Source: Eudorina sp. 2006-703-Eu-15 (Eukaryota; Chlorophyta; Chlorophyceae; Chlamydomonadales; Volvocaceae). From it: a stretch of 64,000 nt of DNA. The stretch lies in assembly GCA_003117195.1 (NCBI GenBank), contig BDSI01000210.1, positions 1 to 64,000 of the forward strand, in the 5' to 3' direction. The notes under the pieces were generated by a model. It worked only from the letters and a program-made list of their open reading frames with translations. It searched no databases and had not been told where the DNA came from. Position numbers and translations under genes: made by a program. Positions 1 to 10,200 of the stretch are shown here, piece by piece; the first letter of the stretch is position 1, and each line of letters opens with the position of its first letter.

Positions 1-7
1 ATGTGTA

Positions 8-58
<51 letters not shown>

Positions 59-60
59 GT
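1..60. repeat. GTATGT microsatellite
   Basis: Near-perfect run of a 6-bp TG-rich unit at the window edge. It lies in the intron preceding the first visible exon of the NOV-like gene, so the open frame through it is not coding. Confidence 0.9.
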
Positions 61-271
61 GAGGGAGGGGCGGGGGACGGTCGGTAACCTTGCACCACCG
101 CCGGACTCCAATTCCAAATCCCACCCATGCATCCAAAGCCGCACCGGGCGCCCGTCGCCGTCTGGGCCCCCCTCTCCAATCGCCCCGCTCGCCGACCGCC
201 TCTCAAGCCGGTTTCTCGCCCCGCCATCGGCCCCCCCTCTCTACACGGCGGGGGTGGCCTGTGGCCCGCAG

Positions 272-3200
272 GTGCCCCTGGGTATGCTGCAGCCCGAGTC
301 GGCGGCCGCAGCCGCCGCCTCGGCCGCCGCCGAGTCTGATACTGGCTGCGAGCTGCCCGAACACGACCCCGACCTGCTGCTGGCGGCGCTGAGGCTGTGT
401 GAGGTGGGGCCCTCGCGCCACAACCACCAACAGCATCAACAGCAGCAGCAGTCCTCGGCCCCGTCCCAAGGGGCTCAGGTGGGTGGTGCGCGGCTGGTGG
501 ATGGGGGTGGGTGGTGGTGGCGAATCGGGGGTGCATGACCGATGTTACAAAGTCAAGTCCAGACCAACCCAGATGAACCCCTGGCCCCCTCGTATTACCG
601 GGGGGGGTGGGTGGGAGGGGGGGAAGGCCACGGAGGTGGCTGCCTGTCGGGGCTGTCGGTTTGTCGGAGTCAGGGGGGCGGGGGGTAGGTGGTGGAGGTG
701 TGGCCTACGGACCTGCGCGCAACCACGCAGCTTCGTCGCAGCTTCCTCGCAGCTTCCTCGCAGCTTCCTCGCGGCTTCCTCGCAGCTTCCTCGCAGCTTC
801 CCCTCGCCTGCCCCGGGTCGTCACCGGTCGTGCCGGCCCCACGTGTATCGCACGTCCGGTCTAACCGCACCGTCCGGTGCCGCCGACGGGAAGCTGCGCC
901 ACCACTGGGGGCACAGGTAACAGCGCGGCGCACCGAGATAGGACATGTGCCGCACGGGCGGGGCGGCGCCGCAGCAGGGCCCTGAAACCCTGGAGCCGGG
1001 TACCCTGAAGTACCTCACCGCGGGGTGGCTGGGAAACAGCGTTCGCATCCAAGTTCGCTTCTGCAGGCGGCATCCCACCCAGCACCCACCCGCTGTTTTC
1101 ATTACACCGCCCCGAAGCCTAACCCCCCCCCCTCCCACACGGCATACGCAATAGCAGTGTAAATTTGTCTACCCATCCCCTATCTCCCACCCACCCACCC
1201 GCACTCGCGGTGAGACACCGCTCCCTCCCCCCGAACCGCCCCAGAGTCCCGGCTACTACAACCCCTACCTGGCGGCCGCTGTGGATGGCGGCGGCGGCGG
1301 CGGCGGAGGTGGCGGAGGTGGCGGAGGTGGCGGCAACGGTGCCGCGCAGACGACCAGCAGCGGTGGTCACGCTGGCGGTCCGGCGCCGTACATCGTCGGA
1401 CTGGGCACCCCGGGCAGCTACGGCATCGGCCTTCCAGAGGCGGCCGCGACAGCTACCCCTGCCCCTGGCCCTGCCCCTGCCCCCGGGGAAATGCCGGCGG
1501 CGTCCGGCGGCGGCTACCGCAGCGGCTACGATGCCGGCGGGGGCGGCGGGGGCACAGCCCCGGCCGCCGGCGCCGGCAACACCGGTGCCGGCGGCGGCGG
1601 TGCCGGCGGCGGCGGTGGTGGTGTGTCGATTACGGACCCAGCGTCTTGGCCTGCTCTGGCGTCGGCGGCTTCGGCGGCAGCGGCTCCGGCAGCGGCTCCG
1701 ACAGCGGGAACGGCAGCGGAGCCAGCCCTTGCCGCGGTGCCGGAGTCGGCGCTGCCGTACGCACCCGAGGGCGACCGCGGCCGCGCCGGAGGGCCAGGTG
1801 GCTACGGCGGCGGCGGCGGCGGTGGCGACGGTGGCGGTGGCGGCGGCGACGACGGTGGCGGCGGCCGCGGCCGCGGCGGCGGTGGCGGTGGCGGTCTGGG
1901 CGCCCTTCTGGCGCTGCTGGGGTGGGTGTTGGCGGTGGCGGAGGCGGTGGGGCCCGCGGCGGGAGCCCCTCCCGCCCCCTCCGGCGGGCAGCCCCGCTCG
2001 CGAGGGTCTGCGGGCGCCCCCGGGGGCTTCTACGACGACCAGCCGGGCAACCGCTCCCTGCAGTGGGTGAGCCGCCGGGGGGTGGTGAGGGAGGAGGGGA
2101 GGGAGGGTATAGAATTCGGGTGGGCAGATCCAAGCTGCGCTGCTGCCAGAGCAAAGCTCCCATCGGGGAGGGGAGGGGAGGGGAGGGAGGGGAGGGGAGG
2201 GGAGGGGAGGGAGGGGAGGGGAGGGGAGGGGAGGGGGGGGGGAGGGGAGGGGAGGGAGGGGAGGGGAGGGGAGGGAGGGGAGGGGAGGGGAGGGGAGGGG
2301 AGGGGAGGGGAGGGGAGGGAGGGGAGGGGAGGGGAGGGAGGGGAGGGGAGGGGAGGGGAGGGGAGGGAGGGGAGGGGAGGGGAGGGGAGGGGAGGGGAGG
2401 GGAGGGGAGGGGGAGGGAGGGGAGGGGAGGGGAGGGAGGGGAGGGAGGGGAGGGGAGGGGAGGGGAGGGGAGGGGAGGGAGGGGAGGGGAGGGGAGGGAG
2501 GGGAGGGGAGGGAGGGGAGGGGAGGGGAGGGAGGGGAGGGGAGGGGGGGAGGGGAGGGGAGGGGGGGAGGGGAGGGGAGGGGGTCGGCCCGCATGGGGGG
2601 GGCTGATCGAGATCGCGGGTGGTGCATCACAGTGCGTTTACACACAGAGACAGACACAGACACACACGCACACCCCCGTGCTTGCCGCTGGGTGGTTCTG
2701 TGGGGCCCCCTCTCCGCCCCGCCCCACCCGCGGGGGAGACCCTTTCGTCGTTTCGATGGGGGTCCCCCCACCCCCCGCGCGCGATGGTCGGCGAAGCTCA
2801 TGCAGCCGCTCCTCTTTACTGCACTGCGCCAACGACACCACCGAATCCGGTGCCAGGCCCCTGCCGCCCGGCCTGGCTCGATCCAATCACTGGAATCCTC
2901 TCTCGCTCTATCTCTCTCCCACTCTCTCCTGTGATCCCTGAACTCCGCGCTAGCGCACTCTACCCTGCCCTACCCCATACGCTACCCTGCCCAGCCTAAA
3001 CCCCTACGCCGCCCCGTACCCGATCGCCTATTCGTATCCCTATCCCTATCCCCTCCTAGTCCTGCCCTGCCCTAACCCTGCCCCGCCCCTCCCCCCCATC
3101 CTCCCAGCTGCGGCTGCCCGACCTGGTCAGCGGTGGCGAGGAGGAGGTGGTGGAGCTGCTCACGCTGCTGAGTCGGGGACCGGAGGAGGGGGCAGCAGGC

Positions 3201-4999
3201 CCGCCGGAGGGGGCCGCGGAGGAGGCCATTGGCGGGGTCAGCAACGAGGCGGCGGCGCGGTGGGCCGAGGCGCTGGTGTACGAGCTGCTGCGGCGCGACC
3301 CATGGGTCAGTGCCGGCGGCTGGGCGGTGGAGTGGGTCAGCCGGCGGGAGGAGATGCGGCTGGCGCCGTACGACATCGAGCTCGTCCGCGGTGGGTGGCG
3401 GTGCGGTGCCTTCATTCGGACCCGTGGGGGCCGTCGGGCCTGGTTGGGTGTGTGTTTGTGCCAAAAAGAAAACCCAACCCCAGAACGAACCGCGTATGTA
3501 CAACCGTGTTGTGCGGGCGGCAGGGCGGGAATGCGAGCTATGCAATGCGGGGCAGTGCCCCACGGGGCCCGTACTGCGTAAATTTTGACCCAATTCCCAA
3601 CCGGTGAACAGAGTTTAGTGTGTCGGGGGAGGGAGGGAGGGAGGGAGGGTGGGGGGGAGGAGGGAGGCCCCAGCTTCTCATGGGGGCGCTTGTCAAGGGA
3701 CCCGATGTATCTACCTTGCGGCGTCCGGGCGGTTCACGATCCGTTCATCACCTGTGTACGGGCTGTGTGTTCCGCCGGTTCGGTTCGGTTCGGTGTGCTC
3801 ATGGCCAGCGCCCAGCGGGCGGCGCGGCGCGGTGCCTCGGGTTGGTTGTCCGGCTTGAAAGGTGGTGAGGGGTGTGGGGGCCGCAGTCCATGCTGTGGCT
3901 GTTATGCATGCTTGCGCGCCTGCGCTGCAGCTTGCGGAACCCAGAATGTGGGAGTCAGCCCCCCGTACGGCACATCGGTACGACAGTAGACCTCGGTCAC
4001 TGTGCGGTTGTCTGCGCGTGCATCAGTACCGTACGTGCCCGCCTCCTGCCCCTGCCTGTTCCGCTTCCCTGGGCGCGTGCATATCGGCCCCCCGAACCCC
4101 CGACCTCCAACCTTCGGATGTCCCACACCCACCCACCTCCTTTTCGTCAATCGACACAGCGAAATCGCGAAACCATCACCGATTGCGTACTAGTAGTAGT
4201 CCGGTTGGATGACGCAGCCGTCGACGTAGGACGACACCCTAACCCTCCCCTCCCACCCTCCTCCCACCCCACCAGGTGGCCCCCCCCACGGGGCCCCCCT
4301 GGAGCGCATTTTCGTGGAGGTCAAGAGCAGCACCACCGCCCACAAGCGCAGCTTCGAGGTCAGCGCGCAGGAGCTGGTCAAGGCGCAGCAGGAGGGTCCC
4401 AGGTGGGCATCGGGGAGGGAGGGGGGAAGGGGGGGCAGAGGGCTCGCGCATGTGGGTGCGGATGTGTGTGGTGAACCCCCTGCGGTCCTTGAAGACCGAC
4501 AGGAATTCCGTGAGGCAGGATCTCAGGACGCCTGACATGCGCATTTGGTCCGGATCGATGCGGCTCCCGTCCTGACCCGGGCCGCTGGTGTCCGCAGCTC
4601 TGCCCAACTCGCCTGTCCTGTCGCCTCAGGGCCGGCGCACGGCGGGGCTGGCAGTCGAGGCCGCGCCAGCACCACCGCCACCGCCACCGCCCCAGCAGCG
4701 CATTCGCTCCTCAACACCGCCCAATACCTGCTCCCTGCGCTGCACCGCCCCCGCCTCACTCCCCACGCCCAACCCCAGCCCCTCCACCCGCCTTCACCCT
4801 CCTGCACCCCCGTCCACCCGCCCAACCCCACCTCCCACCCCCTTCCTGCCCCCCCCCGCCCCCCACGCGCAGCTACATCATCTTCCGAGTTCTGGGGGTG
4901 GGCAGTCCGGAGGCCCTGGAGCTGCTGGTGCTGGCCGACCCATGGGACAAATGCACCAGGAAGGAGCTGCGCCTGTGCTTGCTGACGCAGCCGGGATAG
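272..4999 (+). CDS. NO VEIN-like protein, C-terminal part (DUF3883/NOV_C domain)
   Basis: 3' part of a larger gene whose start lies left of the window. Exons: 272-478, 1245-2066, 3108-3390, 4276-4402, 4873-4999. All have GT-AG junctions and join in frame to give 521 residues and a TAG stop. The first two exons are low-complexity (Gln, Ala and Gly runs). The last three form a folded domain: a helix around [20 protein letters not shown], then the segment APYDIELV, the strand IFVEVKSS, a helix around [10 protein letters not shown], and IIFRVLGVG near the end. This order matches the C-terminal domain of plant NO VEIN and related sacsin/Hsp90-ATPase-like proteins. The spacing of Asp in PYDIE and E-x-K in VEVK recalls a PD-(D/E)XK nuclease core, but catalysis is inference only. 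In plants NO VEIN acts in cell-fate and vascular patterning; the role in an alga is unknown. The N-terminal ATPase-like part is outside the window. Confidence 0.85.
733..806 (+). repeat. 12-bp tandem repeat in NOV-like intron
   Basis: About six head-to-tail copies of a 12-bp unit (CGCAGCTTCCT plus one base), with one G-for-A variant. It lies in the intron 479-1244, which otherwise holds nothing recognisable. Confidence 0.85.
2160..2585 (+). repeat. GGGGA/GGGA polypurine tract
   Basis: About 425 bp made almost only of G and A on the plus strand, arranged as GGGGA and GGGA units. It lies in intron 2067-3107 of the NOV-like gene. Long frames read through it on both strands, but these are simple-sequence artefacts. 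The tract could form triplex or G-quadruplex DNA. The rest of the intron holds a CA/GA-rich stretch near 2640-2670 and C-rich DNA before the acceptor. Confidence 0.95.
3391..4275 (+). other. NOV-like intron without recognisable content
   Basis: The donor is GTGGGT and the acceptor CACCAG. It contains a short GGGA purine run near 3625-3662 and a few CGGTT copies near 3780-3796. I see no gene or mobile element in it. Confidence 0.7.
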
Positions 5000-6160
5000 C
5001 TGCTGGTGGGGGCTGGGTGGGCATGTCATGATGTAGGGGCGCAGATCACTGCGGCACAGCGGGGGCTCTGGGATCGCACCGTGGGGTCGCCTGGAAGGGA
5101 AGGACGCCCGGGAGGGCCAGGTGGGGGGGTCGGCACCCGGCGGTGGGACTCACGCACTCCCCCGCCCGCCCGACCCCCGGGGGGTGCGTGGTAAGTTGAG
5201 GGTTGCCGTACCTTGTACGGATCCGGTCCGGGCGGGGCCTTTGGGTTGCACACCGACCGGGAGCGAACCTGCTTCCTCCGCGGCGGATGCCGCGCGCGCT
5301 CCTCTTGCGCGGTCGGTCGGGTTGGCTCCCCTTGGAGAGGCCGCGGAGGGTTGGTTGGACGCGTCGGCTGCGGTCTGCCGGCCTCGGATGAAGCCACACA
5401 GCCTCCCGATGGCGTAAAAGGCTGACAGGTGGACGAGGGGGGAGCTCCTGGATGGGATGGAACGTGGGTAAGAGGGCGGATGGTGCGGAGATGGGGTGGG
5501 GTGGAGGCAGACCTCCGCTTGTGAGGGGACGCTGGGGGCGGCTCCATCGGGCAGGGATATAACAGAGGTGTCCCAGGCGCGTTGGAAGCGGCGACCGATT
5601 GCGTGATGTGCCGCCGCTGCCCGCTGGCTGCGGGGGTCATCCCTGGCATGTGGGTGGGCACCGATGATCTATCCCTCGTTAGGGTCCCCTGGGACATTTG
5701 TTCATTAATCAGGATGGCTTTAGCCTTTGAAAGATTGAAGCGGCTTGCCGGATCGTGCCGGATATGTATTCACGAGGCTGGCGGCTGTGGGTGCGTGGGG
5801 TAAGGATTGGGGAACCGATGCGTGGGGCTGAAAGCAAGCGTACGTGCCGCTACCCGCTACGTACCTGGCCCTGGCCGTATTACCGTTTGAAGTTTGAAGG
5901 CGCGCCGCCCTAGAAGCCATCAGCTGACGTGGTCTTGACGTGGCATTGCAGCGCCGTTGGAGGCAGTTTGGGTTTGCGAAATGGGTTTGTATCCTGTTGC
6001 ATCGTAGTTGGCAGTTGAGTATTGTAGCGCAGCAGCAAATGAAGTTGGATACGGTGTCCTCGAAGAGACAAGAGAGGCGTTGAAAGGGAAGGGATGCATG
6101 TCGTGGTGGTTGCTCCGGAACCCAGATAGATGACTCGATGACGCGGTTGGGTGGGTCTCC

Positions 6161-6165
6161 TGTAA
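6161..6165 (+). terminator. Candidate poly(A) signal TGTAA of the NOV-like gene
   Basis: TGTAA is the usual polyadenylation signal in volvocine algae. This is the first plus-strand copy I found after the stop codon at 4999, and it implies a 3' UTR of about 1.2 kb. No transcript data are available. Confidence 0.4.
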
Positions 6166-6375
6166 CATGAAGCACCTACCGTAGTGTACCCAACCTGCTC
6201 AACCCGGGGTAGAGGGACTGACTGGCAGCTAAAGAAAAGCTGGGATAGGAATACAGGAGATGCTATGCCGTACCGCCGTTTGTTTGAGCTTGCCCGCTGA
6301 GCTGTCCACCGTAGGTATCATTTGCTGTCGATTTCCGGACTGGATCTGGAATTCTGGATCGTTCCGCAGGGCGGA

Positions 6376-6382
6376 TATATAA
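6376..6382 (+). promoter_or_regulatory. TATA-like box TATATAA
   Basis: TATATAAGG followed by GC-rich DNA resembles a TATA box. It lies 870 bp upstream of the proposed start at 7251, so it would need a long or spliced 5' UTR to serve that gene. Confidence 0.3.
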
Positions 6383-6624
6383 GGCCCAGCGCCCCAGCCG
6401 CAGCCCGCAGCCCGCTCCCGCTACATGTGCTGGTTGGCAAACGTAGCGTCTGATTTCAAGGGGATGCGGGAGGTGCAGTTATTAGTTGCCATAACCGCGG
6501 TGTATCCTACACTACACGGACGGAGAAGAACGATCCCGGCGTTCTGGCCAGCGTTCAGGCGTGGAGGAGGCGGACGGGACGGACGGGAGCAGGGGCCCCT
6601 TGCTTACATGAAACGACTCGGGCT

Positions 6625-6658
6625 CGGGCAAAGTCAGGCCCCGGCCTGACTTTGCCCG
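6625..6658. repeat. 34-bp palindrome
   Basis: Two perfect 16-bp inverted arms (left arm CGGGCAAAGTCAGGCC) are separated by only CC. The sequence could extrude as a cruciform or fold as an RNA hairpin. It lies in the presumed upstream region of the helical-repeat gene. Confidence 0.9.
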
Positions 6659-6792
6659 TGGACAGGGCAGGGTCGGGCGGTGGTCCTCTGTCCCAACGGA
6701 TCCCAAACATGGATCTGCATGAGCGCCAACATGCGACGACGGATACAGTGTTGAAGGTGCAGCTTCGGGCCATGCCTGTCATGCCAGCTGTT

Positions 6793-6854
6793 CGTGCGCG
6801 CAGTATACCGCACTGCGGTATACCGCAGTATACGTGCGCGCAGTATACCGCACT
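6793..6854. repeat. Direct repeat with internal palindrome
   Basis: A 22-bp segment starting CGTGCGCGCAGTATACC occurs twice with a 40-bp period. Between the copies is a 21-bp palindrome with 10-bp arms (GTATACCGCA, one-base spacer) at 6803-6823. Confidence 0.85.
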
Positions 6855-7250
6855 ACCGGTACCGGTTCCGAAACCAGATCGGCGACGGTGTCGACAAACG
6901 ACTATACCTTGCTTGGTATGATTATGATAATTGCCCTGAAATGGAAGTTGTCGCTATTTTGCAAGCAGTTGTCCAGGATGGTGTCGATTTAGTGCCTAAA
7001 GTCGTACACCGGTAATACTGTCGCCCCTAGACTTTAATATTGTTTCCGCATGATATGGAGGAGCAAGTACAATTGTCGAGGAGGCCGTGACAATACGGCA
7101 ATGCGCGCTGCCTGCCCTTCCCTTGCATGCGAGAAGGCACTATCTGTTCAAGAGAGGACGATGAAATCCTAGCTTGGCTTCTGAGTCGACTCTTGACCGT
7201 TCGTTGGGGAGGCACGCTCAGTCCCCAGTACCTGGTCCAACGCCCTACAT

Positions 7251-10200
7251 ATGGCCAGCGGAGGCACCGCCGCAAGCTTGGCCCACCCCCCGCATTGGGA
7301 CCAGGGACCGCGCGGCGCAGCCCTCCACCGGACCACCAACGGGAGATCCGCTGCCGTGTCTTCTCCCCTCACAGCACCGGGGCTCCCTACCCTCATACTA
7401 CCTGTCAGCTGGTCAGCATGCGGCGCCACGGGCCTGCGCTTTTCCCGCACCTCCTGCCACGCCATGCGTCCAGGGGCCCCACCGCAGCGAAATTTCGGTC
7501 CCCCGGGAACCGGTGTCGGCAGTGGCGGTTCGGGCGGCAGCGTGGGGCCCCCAGCCCGGGTCACGAGCACCGACCTGCTCATCCAGAGGTTCAACCGAGC
7601 CGATTCGGCTCCATCCGTGCTGCGCCTTTGGAACGAGCACCGCAGCGCGACCCCCAACGTGCTGCTCTACGCGGCGGTGCTGCGGGCGCTAGCCAGATGT
7701 CTGACACCGGCGCCAATGGCAGCGGTGGCACCCGGGCCGTCCGCCGAAGACCTGCCCGACCTGCAGGCAAGCCATACATCGATACATGGTCCCGGGGGGG
7801 TTTACATGAGATGGCGCTACCTGGGACTGCTGTGCAGCGGCCGTTCGCAAGAGGGCCCCCTTAGCTGCTCGTCTGCCAGCTGGCGCTTGGGTTTCATGGG
7901 GCATGCAGTCGCCTATTCTGCAACCCGTCTGTAACCTGCGGAAACGAAGTGCTCCTAATTAGGCCGGTGATCGTGACTCCGTTATACGGGCCCCTCTGGC
8001 AACTCCGGGCTTCTGGTGTTGCAACCTGCCGTACAGGACTTGGTACGGGAGATCCTGAGGGAGCTCCATGCTCGGCGATCACTGCTGTCCTTTGGCGAGG
8101 TCAAAGACACGCTGCACAGCCTGCTGGTGGTGCTGCCGAAGCTGGGCTGGCCCGCGCCCCGCGACCCACGGGTCATCTCCGACATCGCGGCCCTGCTCGC
8201 ACCCGCGGCCGCCGCCCAGGGCCGCCTCTCGGCCGCCGCCGCTGCCGCTGCCACCGCCGCGGTGGCTGCACCCAAGGGCCTTACGCCCGCCGCGACCAGC
8301 GGCACACCGCTGCTTCAGCTGGGGGATCTGGGCGATGCCTTCCTGGCCTTGTGGCGGTTGATGGCTTCGGCGCGGCGGCAGGGGATCTTCTTTTCGGATG
8401 ACGTTGCACGGCAAACCAGGTCGTACCTGCTGGCGGAGGTCCTTAGCGGCGAGGCCATGGCCCGTCGGATGAAGAAGGCGGACATGGCCGCGCTGGACAA
8501 GGCGGTAGCGCTTGTCGTATGGTACGACCTTACGGCACCGGAAGCGTTCGTCAGCTCGTGGCTGTACCGCGTCGACCGATTGGTGTCAGAGGCAGCCGCT
8601 GAGCTCAAGAAAGACATAAGCGGGTGAGCGGGTAGATGTACATTGTATATAAGAATGTAGGATGGGTGCTGTATCCCGTAGCGTCGAACGAGGCGGTGTA
8701 TTTTATGTGAAGAACTACAGTCCCTTCCCATCCACCCACATGCACATCTCCCGCTGCAGGCAAGGAACCGACGCCGCGACACCCGACAGCTCAGCGGATG
8801 GTGCGGCGAAGGCGATGGGAAAGGATAACAACCAGAAGCAGGCGGTCGAAACTAGAGACAGTATGGATGGGAAGGGAGCAGGTGAGTCAGGAGGCGGGGC
8901 CTCTGCCCACGCCAAGGGCTCCCTGCGCCATGCCGACACACCCGCCGGCCGGGGCCGTGGCGGCCCTGGCCTCGCGGGCCGCGGGCGGGGACGGGACGGC
9001 GCTGCGGCGTCTGCAGGCCGTGGTCGTGGCCACGGCAGCAGCAGCCACCGAGGCGAGCCCGATGCACCGGGCATCCCCACCGCCGCTGCCAACACCAATG
9101 CATGCGGCGTGATTGCCGAGGCTAAGGGGGCTGATGCTGCTGCCGCGGCGGTGGCGGCCGCCCCGTCCGACCTGGATGTGTCCTCCCTGGCACGTGCCCT
9201 TGTGGGCTGGTGCAGCGTCCCCGCCGGTCGGCCGGCCCCCGATGCGGCCTGGCTCAGGCGCACCGCTGTGCTGGTACTGCGCACCCAGGACCCGGAGACT
9301 CTGAGGCGGGTGGCTGAGGTGGTCGGTCAGGCTAACCAGTTGAGGCGCCTGAACAGCGAACTGCTGCAACTGGAGCAGCAGCAACAGCAGGAGGAGGCGA
9401 AGGAGGCACAGGGGAAGGAGACGGAGGAAGCCCGGGGGCCTCAGACCTCCAAGGAGCACAAGTCGGCGGGTTCGCGGGAAGCGACCTTGCGCGGCGGCCG
9501 AGGACGGGATGGCAGGGGCCGCGGCGGACGGGGACGGGGCCGCGGGGGCCCCGCAGCAACGGAGGAGCAACAGCAGCAGCCGGGCGGACTGCGCCCCGGA
9601 TCGGGTCGGCCAGGCGAGGGGCGGGAGCGGGAGGGAGGCTCCTCTGCAGTTGAGAAGGGCGCTGCTGCAAAGGCGGCAGCCGTCGAGCGGGCCCAACGTG
9701 ACATCATCCGGTGCCGAAGCCGCCTTGAGCAGATGCAGGGCGACTTGACTGCCTTGGCGGAGTTCGGACCCCTGGTGCGGTCGCGGGGGCCGCTGCCGGA
9801 CGAAGAGCTGGTGGCGTTGCTGGTGGCTGCGGCGGCCCGGCTGGGGCCGGCCGGGGCGGGCGGGGAGCTGGGCAGCCTGGCGGAGACGGTGGTGGCGGAG
9901 CGCGTGGATCGGCTCAGGCCTCACCTGCTCGTCCGGGTGCGTGTATGTTTAGGAAACGGCCCCGTGTCCCACACCCAGGACCCAACCCACACCAGCGCGG
10001 CCCATGTCCGTCTGACGCAGTCGGTCCAGGATACGGGTTGCGATCAACCACATCAACCCTCCTGCATACAGGCAACGCACACACCGGTTTGGTCGGGCGG
10101 GCTTCTTGCAGAACACGCCGCGGTTTGGGTCTGACGGGATTTCATCGGTCAACACACAGAACCCGGTTTGGGTCGGGCCGGTTCTTGCCATAAAACACAT

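Larger units (their letters stand above)
5000..7250. other. Intergenic: NOV-like 3' flank and upstream region of the large helical-repeat gene
   Basis: No coding exon can be supported here. The first part should be 3' UTR of the NOV-like gene, with a TGTAA near 6161. The second part carries a TATA-like box near 6376, a long palindrome at 6625-6658 and a repeat/palindrome cluster at 6793-6854. Short open frames lack coding bias. Confidence 0.6.

Noticed and set aside
1119..2801. 560-codon minus-strand open frame, Pro/Ser/Leu-rich
   Set aside because: It is the shadow of the Gly-rich NOV-like exon and the GGGGA tract; simple sequence keeps all frames open.
2941..3100. Telomere-like CCCTAACCC/CCTATCCC stretch
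   Set aside because: The units are irregular and do not match the CCCTAAAA-type algal telomere repeat; it is simply a pyrimidine-rich tract before a splice acceptor.
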